A DNA stretch of 64,000 nt from Eubacterium sp. (lineage in GTDB: Bacteria; Bacillota; Clostridia; Lachnospirales; Lachnospiraceae): the NCBI GenBank assembly GCA_017514785.1, contig JAFWIO010000076.1, positions 62,001-126,000 of the forward strand. Direction: 5' to 3'. The notes beneath the pieces are model-generated. The model saw nothing but the letters and a program-made list of their open reading frames with translations. It did no database searches and had not been told where the DNA came from. Below are positions 28,792 to 35,816 of the stretch, in pieces. The position numbers and the translations under genes are program-made. The first letter of the stretch is position 1. Each line of letters starts with the position of its first letter.

Positions 28792-29292
28792 ATGTTTAAG
28801 AATTTATATCCAGATGAGTACTTGGATGGCATCGATAGCATAGACCTAGAGATGTATTACAACCAAGGTATAAGAGGTATCATCACAGATGTAGATAACA
28901 CTATCGTTCCTCACGGTGCACCAGCTGACCAGCACGCAATTGATTGGTTTAAAAAAGTGCATGATATGGGAATTGATACATGCATCGTCTCAAATAATGA
29001 TGAGCCACGTGTTCAACCATTTGCAGATAAGGTTGGATCAAAATATATCTTCAATGCTCACAAGCCTAGTACAAAGAATTACAAAAGAGCTATGGAACTA
29101 ATGGGCACAGATACAAAGTCCACATTGTTTATGGGTGATCAAATCTTTACAGATATATGGGGAGCTAAGAAGACAGGGTTGCAAACTGTTATGGTAAAGT
29201 TGATCGATAAACATGAGGAGATTCAAATCATTTTAAAGAGAATTCCAGAAAAGTTTATTTTGTGGCGTTGGCGAAAACAATTAGAAAAGTAA
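28792..29292 (+). CDS. YqeG-family HAD-IIIA phosphatase
   Basis: 166 residues, HAD superfamily. Motif I DVDNTIVPHG (nucleophile and acid/base Asp), motif II ISNN in CIVSNNDEPR, motif III Lys in AHKPSTKNYKRA, motif IV MGDQIFTDIWGA. Matches the YqeG family, which in other Firmicutes is usually next to yqeH/aroE; here it is followed by aroE on the opposite strand. Substrate unknown (phosphatidylglycerophosphate-type phosphatase activity is proposed for relatives). Confidence 0.9.
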   Translation: MFKNLYPDEYLDGIDSIDLEMYYNQGIRGIITDVDNTIVPHGAPADQHAIDWFKKVHDMGIDTCIVSNNDEPRVQPFADKVGSKYIFNAHKPSTKNYKRAMELMGTDTKSTLFMGDQIFTDIWGAKKTGLQTVMVKLIDKHEEIQIILKRIPEKFILWRWRKQLEK

Positions 29293-29305
29293 AGATAAAT
29301 AATAT

Positions 29306-29368
29306 AAAAAATAAAAACAGTAAGGTTACGAACGATTGTTAGTGAGAACCTTACTGTTTTTATTTTTT
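29306..29368. terminator. Long hairpin, bidirectional terminator, loop shared with the hairpin at 30354-30400
   Basis: Perfect 22-bp stem (29306-29327 with 29347-29368) with A-run on one side and T-run on the other, so it can stop both the yqeG transcript and the convergent aroE transcript. The 19-base loop, ACGAACGATTGTTAGTGAG at 29328-29346, is repeated exactly, inverted, at 30368-30386. Confidence 0.85.
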
Positions 29369-29417
29369 GTTATCATATATATTTTTCTAATTGTTTTCGC
29401 CACGCCACCTACTAAGC

Positions 29418-30308
29418 TTACTCGAAATTCTCTTTTATTGATTTGTAAACTTTCTCTCGTACTATGTCGATTGGGAATTTTTCGCCCGTCCATAATTCGA
29501 AAGAAGCAGCGCCTTGGTAGATTAGCATTTCAATTCCGTTTAAGACTTTGCAACCGTTTACCTTTGCCATCTTGTAAAGTTTAGTTTCTAGTGGATTATA
29601 TATGATGTCAACTACCACCAAATCTGTTCTAAGTAGGCCTGACTCTTTGATTAGGCAGGCATCTTCATTTGGTGCCATACCAACAGGAGTAGCATTACAT
29701 AGAAGTGAACTCTTAAGAATACATTTCTCTATAGCCTCATCAGTCATCTCAATTAGATTAATATTTGTATGAGTTTCTTCTATAATATTGTTTACTAATT
29801 CCTGTGCCTTATCCCAGAACTTATCTTTAATAGAAAGAACATTTATTTCCTTCGCGCCATCCAATGCACATTGAACGATGATAGCAGAAGCAGCACCGCC
29901 AGATCCTAGAATTGTAATCACTTTGTCTTTGACGTCAAATCCATTATCTCTTAGCGCATTTACAAAACCAATACCATCAGTGTTATAAGCTACAAACTTA
30001 CCATCCTTATTCACAATAGTATTAGCAGCACCAATAAGCTTAGCTTCAGGTGAAACTTCATCCGCCAATTCAAAAGCCTTAATCTTATCAGGCATAGTAC
30101 AATTAAATCCAGCCACACCCAATTCTTTCAAATCAGCAAAAGCCTCAGCCACTTCATCCTCTTTCACCTCAAACAACTCATACGTATAGTCCAAGCCTAA
30201 CTCCTCAAACGCCGTATTATGCATTAAAGGTGATTTGCTATGCTCCACTGGATATCCTATTAATCCAGTCAACTTTGTTTTTTCTAAATCTTTATCTACT
30301 TTAATCAT
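29418..30308 (-). CDS. aroE: Shikimate dehydrogenase
   Basis: NADP-dependent reduction of 3-dehydroshikimate. N-terminal substrate-binding motif TGLIGYPVEHSKSPLMHN, catalytic Lys/Asp region NCTMPDK and ANTIVNKDGKFVAYNTDGIGF, Rossmann loop ILGSGGAASA, C-terminal NGIEMLIYQGAASFELWTG. 296 residues from ATG 30308; a longer frame (to 30344) adds 12 non-conserved residues. No Shine-Dalgarno sequence precedes this ATG, and a consensus -10 lies 8 bases upstream, so the mRNA may be leaderless. Convergent with yqeG, divergent from aroDK, with which it supplies consecutive shikimate-pathway steps. Confidence 0.95.
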   Translation of the reverse strand: MIKVDKDLEKTKLTGLIGYPVEHSKSPLMHNTAFEELGLDYTYELFEVKEDEVAEAFADLKELGVAGFNCTMPDKIKAFELADEVSPEAKLIGAANTIVNKDGKFVAYNTDGIGFVNALRDNGFDVKDKVITILGSGGAASAIIVQCALDGAKEINVLSIKDKFWDKAQELVNNIIEETHTNINLIEMTDEAIEKCILKSSLLCNATPVGMAPNEDACLIKESGLLRTDLVVVDIIYNPLETKLYKMAKVNGCKVLNGIEMLIYQGAASFELWTGEKFPIDIVREKVYKSIKENFE

Positions 30309-30315
30309 ACAGAAA

Positions 30316-30344
30316 ATTATACTTACCCCGGGGAGAAAAGGCAA
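30316..30344 (-). promoter_or_regulatory. Predicted aroE promoter (leaderless configuration)
   Basis: Read on the minus strand: -35 TTGCCT (30344-30339), 17-bp spacer, perfect -10 TATAAT (30321-30316), then 8 bases to the ATG at 30308, so the expected transcription start coincides with the start codon. Confidence 0.6.
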
Positions 30345-30353
30345 GGGGATGCG

Positions 30354-30400
30354 AAAAAAGCAAGGGTCTCACTAACAATCGTTCGTACCCTTGCTTTTTT
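30354..30400. repeat. Hairpin between divergent aroE and aroDK promoters, same 19-nt loop as 29306-29368
   Basis: Perfect 14-bp stem (30354-30367 with 30387-30400) with A-run and T-run flanks. The loop at 30368-30386 is the exact reverse complement of the loop at 29328-29346, but the stem differs. It resembles a terminator, yet no gene ends here: aroE starts to its left and aroDK to its right. Confidence 0.8.
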
Positions 30401-30421
30401 CTTGCGGACGCAATTTTATGT

Positions 30422-30450
30422 TTGACTAAAAGTTGATATAAATTTATACT
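30422..30450 (+). promoter_or_regulatory. Predicted aroDK promoter
   Basis: -35 TTGACT (30422-30427), 17-bp spacer, -10 TATACT (30445-30450); one mismatch each from consensus. Confidence 0.75.
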
Positions 30451-30477
30451 AATACTAACAGTTCTCGGAGGATAAAA

Positions 30478-31830
30478 ATGAAAGAACTTGCTTGTAGAAA
30501 AGTTATATTAAATAGCAAAAAGCCTTTGATTTGTGTGTCTGTGACTGGAGCTAATCTCGCTGAGATTAAAGAGCAGGCACAAGTGATTAAGCGCTTGAAT
30601 CCAGACATTGTAGAATGGAGAGCTGACTGTTTAAAAATAGAGAATGAAGAGAAGGATACATTTGAGATTGCATATGCATTAAAGTATGTGCACAAGATGC
30701 TCAAGTCGTATCCTCTTATTTTTACTTTCAGAAGTAAAGAGGAGGGCGGAAGTCGCCACGTAAACTTCGAAAAATACAAAGAGTATTATCACTATGTTTC
30801 ACTTGAAGCAAAGAAGTATAATGTAGAACTAGTGGACATTGAAATGTACGGCAAGCGTGGAGTTCCGGGTCTTGATGATTTGATTGATGAGATGCATGCT
30901 ATGGGCCTTAAGATCATCGGTTCATATCACGACTTCAATAAAACTCCAAAGCGAGATGAGATATTTGGCATCCTAAAAAATATGGAAGATAACGGCGCAG
31001 ACGTTTGCAAAATTGCCTGCATGCCAAGACATAAGGGAGATGTTTTTTCTATATATAATGCATCACAAGATGCAGACGAAAAACTAAAGAACCCAATCAT
31101 TGCAATCTCGATGGGAGAGTTGGGTGCAGTCACAAGAGTCGCGCTCACTCAAACTCATTCGGTACTTACCTTTGCATCGCTGTGCGAGGACGAGACCTTC
31201 GAAGGCGAACTCAGAAAAGAATGTATCGAGCAGATGAATTCTTTGGGGCAGGTGCCTTTCAAGATTGCAGAGACATTGGTTGATGTTAACAGAACTGGAA
31301 AACTGACCGGCAACATTTCCATCATCGGTTTTATGGGCACAGGAAAGACTACGGTGTCGAAGGCTTTGGCGGAGATACTTAATTGCAAAGAAATAGATAC
31401 AGACAAATACCTAGTAGACAAGTTCGGCAAAGAAATCACAGAGATGTTTGAAGTAATGAGCGAGGATGAATTTAGAGATGCTGAGTCAGTTGCTATAGAA
31501 GAAATCGCCCGCACCAAAAACCAAATTATTTCATGCGGTGGTGGAGCAGTTATAAGAAAGAAAAATTCAGACGTGCTAAAAGAGACTGGTGCTATAGTGA
31601 GACTTGATGCAGATCCAGAAACTATTTTTGAAAGAGTGAGTAGAAGAACTACTAGACCGCTCTTAAATGGCAATATGAATCTTGACCACATAAAGAAACT
31701 GATGGATGAGCGAGAACTTCGTTACAGAGAAGCGGCGGATATCACAGTGAATGTGGATAGCAACAATAGGATTTTGACGTGCTATCGAATAGTAGTCGAA
31801 CTGGTAAAGAAGGGAATAATAACAAAATAA
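30478..31830 (+). CDS. Fused 3-dehydroquinate dehydratase (type I) and shikimate kinase
   Basis: 450 residues, two shikimate-pathway enzymes in one chain. Residues about 1-265 are a class I (Schiff-base) dehydroquinase: VEWRADCL, TFRSKEEGG, catalytic His151 in GSYHDFNKTP, Schiff-base Lys178 in DVCKIACMPRHKGD. Residues about 277-450 are shikimate kinase: Walker A GFMGTGKTT (284-292), EIDTDKYLVDKFGKEI (Asp for substrate), EVMSEDEFRDAES, CGGGAV and RRTTRPLL (lid). Equivalent to aroD plus aroK. The intermediate step, dehydroshikimate to shikimate, is done by AroE encoded divergently. Own promoter and terminator. Confidence 0.95.
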   Translation: MKELACRKVILNSKKPLICVSVTGANLAEIKEQAQVIKRLNPDIVEWRADCLKIENEEKDTFEIAYALKYVHKMLKSYPLIFTFRSKEEGGSRHVNFEKYKEYYHYVSLEAKKYNVELVDIEMYGKRGVPGLDDLIDEMHAMGLKIIGSYHDFNKTPKRDEIFGILKNMEDNGADVCKIACMPRHKGDVFSIYNASQDADEKLKNPIIAISMGELGAVTRVALTQTHSVLTFASLCEDETFEGELRKECIEQMNSLGQVPFKIAETLVDVNRTGKLTGNISIIGFMGTGKTTVSKALAEILNCKEIDTDKYLVDKFGKEITEMFEVMSEDEFRDAESVAIEEIARTKNQIISCGGGAVIRKKNSDVLKETGAIVRLDADPETIFERVSRRTTRPLLNGNMNLDHIKKLMDERELRYREAADITVNVDSNNRILTCYRIVVELVKKGIITK

Positions 31831-31836
31831 AGCAAG

Positions 31837-31869
31837 AAAAATGGATGCTAAATGCAGCATCCATTTTTT
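31837..31869 (+). terminator. Intrinsic terminator after aroDK
   Basis: 12-bp stem (31837-31848 with 31857-31868), 8-base loop, six-T tail. Confidence 0.88.
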
Positions 31870-31969
31870 CTGATTTTACATAATTTTGACACAATTAGGT
31901 GCTACTATACAGTTGAAAGAAAAAGGAATACTTTTAAAAAAATGAGACCGTATTAAAAATAATTTCTAG

Positions 31970-31998
31970 TTGAAAATAACCCCTATCTAAATTATAAT
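31970..31998 (+). promoter_or_regulatory. Predicted efp promoter
   Basis: -35 TTGAAA (31970-31975), 17-bp spacer, perfect -10 TATAAT (31993-31998). The start codon of efp is 40 bases further, preceded by GAGGAGG. Confidence 0.78.
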
Positions 31999-32037
31999 AT
32001 TCTAGGATTAAAAAAGACCGGTGAGGAGGAAATTAAT

Positions 32038-32595
32038 ATGGTTTCAGCAGGTGATTTTAAGAATGGGTTAACTATCGAGTACGATGGTAACATTTATCAG
32101 ATTATAGAATTTCAACACGTTAAGCCAGGTAAGGGTGCAGCGTTTGTAAGAACTAAGCTTAAGAACATTAAGACTGGTGGTATTACAGAAACATCATTCA
32201 GACCAACAGAGAAGTTCGAAAACGCACATATTGATCGTAAGGATATGCAATACCTTTACACAGATGGAGAGTTATATCACTTCATGGATGGTGAGACATA
32301 TGAGCAGATCGCTATCGAGGCAGACAAAGTAGGAGACGCTCTTAAATTTATCAAAGAGAGTGAGACAGTTAAGATTTGTTCACACAACGGTGATGTATTT
32401 GCAATAGAGCCACCTATCACAGTGGAACTTACTATTACAGAAACAGAGCCAGGCATTAAAGGTAACACAGCTACTAATGCTACAAAGCCAGCCACAGTAG
32501 AAACGGGAGCAACAGTATACGTTCCATTGTTTGTGGAAGAAGGCGAAAAGATTGTTATTGATACGCGTACGGGTGAATATTCTAAGCGTGTTTAA
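32038..32595 (+). CDS. efp: Elongation factor P
   Basis: Relieves ribosome stalling at polyproline stretches. 185 residues in three beta-barrel domains: KOW-like N-terminal ([43 protein letters not shown] is characteristic up to residue 43, with Lys32 at the modified-loop tip), central OB domain (from about 66), and C-terminal OB with VDTRTGEY-type ending ([12 protein letters not shown]). Followed after 45 bases, with no terminator, by the first secreted-protein gene, which might therefore be read through from this promoter. Confidence 0.97.
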   Translation: MVSAGDFKNGLTIEYDGNIYQIIEFQHVKPGKGAAFVRTKLKNIKTGGITETSFRPTEKFENAHIDRKDMQYLYTDGELYHFMDGETYEQIAIEADKVGDALKFIKESETVKICSHNGDVFAIEPPITVELTITETEPGIKGNTATNATKPATVETGATVYVPLFVEEGEKIVIDTRTGEYSKRV

Positions 32596-32640
32596 TATAG
32601 TTAATAATTTATTTTTTATTTATTTTAAGGAGGTAGAATC

Positions 32641-33489
32641 ATGAGAGGATTCACAAAGAAAATTGCTTCTGTAGTATTAGCACTTACATTAGTAATCGGA
32701 CTAACTACTTCAGCTTCAGCTGCTGATGCTTGGAAGGGTTACTTTGGAGCTAACGACGGAACATTCTGGGAAGGTGCTACAGGTGCAATGGGAACTAACA
32801 CAGCAAAAGCATTTACTGCTAGAATGACATCAGTTGGTTGGGGCGGTGTCTGGGGATGCCAGGTTTCACAGCCAATTAATCTAGTTAAGGGCAAAGCTTA
32901 TGCTCAGTCATATACTATTAAGTCTACAAAGGCTAATAAGTATATCTATGTTAAGATGGCAACAAAAGAAACTATTGCAAAAGCTTACTGGGTTAAACTT
33001 CCTAAGGGAAAAACAGTTAAAGTTGAGCAGGTATTCAAGGCAGCAAATCCAGCTAACCAGATTACATTCGGTCTAGGCGGAGACGCTGGTGACAGAGATG
33101 GTTCAGATGTAGACGCAGCTGTAAGATATGGTATCTTTGAAAAACAATTTAAGATTAAACGTAACCAGCTTGGTACACTTGACTGTGATGGTGACTTCTC
33201 ATCTGTTACAGATATTGAAGTTAAGAACTACTCACTAGGTGCTGCACCTACAAAGGTTAAATTCTCGGCTAAGGCTAAGGGTAAGAAGAAAGTTAAAGTT
33301 ACTTTGAAGAAAGCAACTGGAATCAAGACTTTCGAGATCAAGGTAGGAAAAGTTAAGAAGAAAACTACTAAGACATCAATCACTATCAAGGCTAAGAAGA
33401 AAGGTAAGCAAAAAGTTCAGGTTAGAGGTATCTCAGCTGACAAGGCTTACAAGACAAAATGGGCTACAAAGAAAGTTAAAGTTAAGTAA
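32641..33489 (+). CDS. Secreted beta-sandwich protein with Lys-rich FN3-like C-terminus (cluster member 1)
   Basis: 282 residues. Signal peptide ending SASA-AD at about residue 27. Residues about 28-200 form a beta-rich module resembling carbohydrate-binding modules (aromatic WKGYFGANDGTFWEG and GWGGVWGCQVSQPINLVKGKAYAQSY, VFKAANPANQITFGLGG). Residues about 202-282 are a short FN3-like domain packed with lysine (KAKGKKKVKVTLKK, ATKKVKVK end). No enzyme motif. AAGGAGG precedes the start; no separate promoter seen, so it may be expressed from efp. First of seven secreted proteins sharing this C-terminal type. Confidence 0.8.
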   Translation: MRGFTKKIASVVLALTLVIGLTTSASAADAWKGYFGANDGTFWEGATGAMGTNTAKAFTARMTSVGWGGVWGCQVSQPINLVKGKAYAQSYTIKSTKANKYIYVKMATKETIAKAYWVKLPKGKTVKVEQVFKAANPANQITFGLGGDAGDRDGSDVDAAVRYGIFEKQFKIKRNQLGTLDCDGDFSSVTDIEVKNYSLGAAPTKVKFSAKAKGKKKVKVTLKKATGIKTFEIKVGKVKKKTTKTSITIKAKKKGKQKVQVRGISADKAYKTKWATKKVKVK

Positions 33490-33503
33490 AGAAAACTTTA
33501 AAT

Positions 33504-33543
33504 AAAAAAAGACGTGTTAGCAAATGCTAGCACGTCTTTTTTT
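33504..33543 (+). terminator. Intrinsic terminator after cluster member 1
   Basis: 18-base arms (33504-33521 with 33526-33543, one G-T pair), loop AAAT, long T-run. Confidence 0.93.
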
Positions 33544-33560
33544 ATTGCTAATCTGCACTT

Positions 33561-33696
33561 TTATATCACGATGTGGTGTTACATTTACACTATAGATAGA
33601 GCGGATAATTGGTTTATTAGTTTGGTAAAAAAATATGGACATTCTAAAAAACTAGCACTTTATTGTAATTGATAGAGATTTTCTATCGTGATATAA
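33561..33696. repeat. 12-base inverted repeat flanking and overlapping the first GH128 promoter
   Basis: TTATATCACGAT at 33561-33572 is the exact reverse complement of ATCGTGATATAA at 33685-33696; the right copy covers most of the -10 box. A second, smaller inverted repeat, GATAGA-gattt-TCTATC (33671-33687), fills the -35/-10 spacer. Both look like operator sites. Confidence 0.5.
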
Positions 33697-33697
33697 T
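33669..33697 (+). promoter_or_regulatory. Predicted promoter of the first GH128 gene
   Basis: -35 TTGATA (33669-33674), 17-bp spacer, -10 TATAAT (33692-33697). Confidence 0.78.
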
Positions 33698-33722
33698 TTT
33701 AAAAGATGAGGGAGCGGAAATC

Positions 33723-33739
33723 ATCGGAAAGGAACCGAT
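33723..33739 (+). promoter_or_regulatory. Hairpin presenting the ribosome binding site
   Basis: ATCGG (33723-33727) pairs with CCGAT (33735-33739) around loop AAAGGAA, which holds the Shine-Dalgarno; the stem ends right at the ATG of the GH128 gene. Confidence 0.45.
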
Positions 33740-35701
33740 ATGAAAAAAGTATTTAAAAGTATCAGTGTACTTGTTTTGAGTTTGGCACTTACAGTAAGTG
33801 GCCTTACTTTTGTGCAGACTGCTAAAGCAGATGCTATAAGTGATTGGAAAGCAAATGCAATCAAAACTCCTACAGAAGGAAACTTGTTAGGAGCGGGTTA
33901 CATTGATGTAGAGTTTGATAACTCTTTGTCTGGATATTTTTATGAAGTATTCCTAGACAATGAACCAGTGTATTGGGATGGTAATAGCATAGTTAATCTA
34001 GATATCGATGGAGAGACTTTTGCAGGAAAAACTAGAAGAGAATACCCATCAGGAGGTTCTGGTTCTACTACAACGTCAGAAGTATATACAACAAAAGTTG
34101 CTAAACATGAAATTACAATTAAAGCTACTAAAGGTAGCGAGACTATAGTATCTAACCCTAGAACTTTCTATGTTTCTAAAAAAGGATTGGCTATGGGAGA
34201 TGACATGGGCAATAAGATGCAATTAAAGAAGCTTAATTGCTCATGGTATTACAATTGGAATTCTTTTGGCTTCCACAATAATATCGACGATGGCGTAGCG
34301 CATATGCCAATGATTTGGGGTGGACCAGAAGAAGATATTCAACAGCAAGTTGCAGAATATGAAAATGATTCAAATTATATTTTAGGATTTAACGAGCCTG
34401 ATATTGCAGGTCAAGCAAATATGGCATTCTTTGAAGGAACAGACATGTGGAAGAAGTACATTTCTCCTATGAACAAGAGAAAAGTATCTCCAGCCCCTGC
34501 ATCACCTGGTGGAAACTCTCAATGGTTGAAATCATTCATCAAGGGAGACACTATTTGTTGGTTACCAGATGGATCATGGGATTACTATTATATGTACGAG
34601 GGTGACCCAGCTTATACCCCAGTAAATATTGAAAGTGTTGATGATTGCGATGCAGTATGTTTGCACAGTTATCAAAACAAAATGAATTCTAGGGGATTAG
34701 TTAATGCCGTTAAGAATCTATGGAATACATATCATAAGCCAGTATGGGTTACAGAGATTGGCCTATTTGGTTCAAAGAGTGATTCTACAGATATGAGTTA
34801 TGAGAATGCTGAGAAGAGAGCAGAAATACAAGAGTTTATGAAAACAGTTGTAAACGAATTAGAAGCTCTTCCATATGTAGAAAGATATTGCTGGTTCTCA
34901 TATGATGTTGAGAGCGCAAATGCTATAGATAACTTTGATGGTTCAGGTGGAACATCAATGTTTGAGTATACTTCTGGATTGTACACAGAATTAGGAAAAG
35001 CATATTCGGAGATAGCAAACCCAGCAGGATATAGTGCTAATACTATTTCTGATAGCGAAATGTTCAATTGGGATACTAGAGTTAAGTACGCAGCTTCTTA
35101 TAACAAGTCTAAAGATACAGCAACTATTTCATGGGATAAAGGTACATTAGATGCTATGCCAAAGATGGATATAACTCTTGATGATAATCCTATTGAAGTT
35201 GAAAATGGTGGAGAGATTGATGTATCAAGTTTAGATGAAGGAAAGCATATTATTACATTCAATCTATATGCTGAAGATGGTACTACAGTAATACTTACAA
35301 AGACAAGAGGCTTCGTTATTGATAGAGCAGAAGAAACTACTACTGAAGCTCCTACGCAGGCGCCTACACAAGCGCCAACTCAAGCGCCTACAGTAGCGCC
35401 TACTAAGGCTCCAGTCAAGCCAGCTGTTAAGCCTGGTAAGACTACTATAAAAGGTAAAAATGTTAAGAAGAAATCAGCTAAACTTTCATGGAGTGCAGTT
35501 TCAGGCGCTAAGAAGTATAAGTTTAACTGGGCAATGAATAAAAAGTTCACAAAGAAGAGCAAGACAAAGATAATTACTAAGACTTTTTTCAAAGTAAAGA
35601 AACTTAAGAAAAAGAAAACTTATTACTTTAGAGTAGCAGCAATAAATAATGCTGGTACAGGTCCTTGGTCTAACACTAAGAAGATTAAAATCAAAAAGTA
35701 A
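33740..35701 (+). CDS. Secreted GH128-type glycoside hydrolase with PT linker and FN3-like tail (cluster member 2)
   Basis: 653 residues. Signal peptide to about residue 31 (AKADA). Residues 35-150: Ig-like beta domain. Residues about 150-440: TIM-barrel of the PF11790/GH128 type, with SWYYNW, MPMIWGG, acid/base candidate Glu219 in GFNEPD and nucleophile candidate Glu339 in WVTEIG. Then a second beta domain, a proline-threonine linker (about 532-568, repeated APTQAPTQ) and a Lys-rich FN3 domain. GH128 enzymes are known as endo-beta-1,3-glucanases; the substrate here is inferred from that. Own promoter; no terminator found before the next gene. Confidence 0.88.
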   Translation: MKKVFKSISVLVLSLALTVSGLTFVQTAKADAISDWKANAIKTPTEGNLLGAGYIDVEFDNSLSGYFYEVFLDNEPVYWDGNSIVNLDIDGETFAGKTRREYPSGGSGSTTTSEVYTTKVAKHEITIKATKGSETIVSNPRTFYVSKKGLAMGDDMGNKMQLKKLNCSWYYNWNSFGFHNNIDDGVAHMPMIWGGPEEDIQQQVAEYENDSNYILGFNEPDIAGQANMAFFEGTDMWKKYISPMNKRKVSPAPASPGGNSQWLKSFIKGDTICWLPDGSWDYYYMYEGDPAYTPVNIESVDDCDAVCLHSYQNKMNSRGLVNAVKNLWNTYHKPVWVTEIGLFGSKSDSTDMSYENAEKRAEIQEFMKTVVNELEALPYVERYCWFSYDVESANAIDNFDGSGGTSMFEYTSGLYTELGKAYSEIANPAGYSANTISDSEMFNWDTRVKYAASYNKSKDTATISWDKGTLDAMPKMDITLDDNPIEVENGGEIDVSSLDEGKHIITFNLYAEDGTTVILTKTRGFVIDRAEETTTEAPTQAPTQAPTQAPTVAPTKAPVKPAVKPGKTTIKGKNVKKKSAKLSWSAVSGAKKYKFNWAMNKKFTKKSKTKIITKTFFKVKKLKKKKTYYFRVAAINNAGTGPWSNTKKIKIKK

Positions 35702-35713
35702 TTAAATCGCAAT

Positions 35714-35754
35714 TGTGATAAGCAAGTTGTATGTGATAACGTTTATGCTATAAT
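35714..35754 (+). promoter_or_regulatory. Predicted promoter of cluster member 3 with TGTGATAA direct repeats
   Basis: -10 TATAAT (35749-35754) with a weak -35 TTGTAT (35727-35732, 16-bp spacer). TGTGATAA occurs at 35714-35721 and 35732-35739, i.e. 18 bp apart; the GTGATA core also appears at the promoter of member 2. Confidence 0.5.
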
Positions 35755-35816
35755 ATTAATAGGTTAGATGAACGTTTAAATATAAGAATAATTATTTTTA
35801 TTAAGGAGGTTACAAA

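Noticed and set aside
29336..29584. Plus-strand 82-residue frame
   Set aside because: It lies antisense to aroE and begins in the hairpin loop; hydrophobic start comes from the T-rich terminator. No ribosome site.
29306..30400. The repeated 19-mer as a minimal CRISPR array or insertion-sequence ends
   Set aside because: Only two copies, inverted, over 1 kb apart, with aroE between them; no spacers, cas genes, transposase or target duplication.
35335..35430. Proline-threonine repeats in the GH128 protein as a separate repeat locus or sortase signal
   Set aside because: The DNA repeats encode an ordinary interdomain linker; no LPXTG and hydrophobic tail follow.
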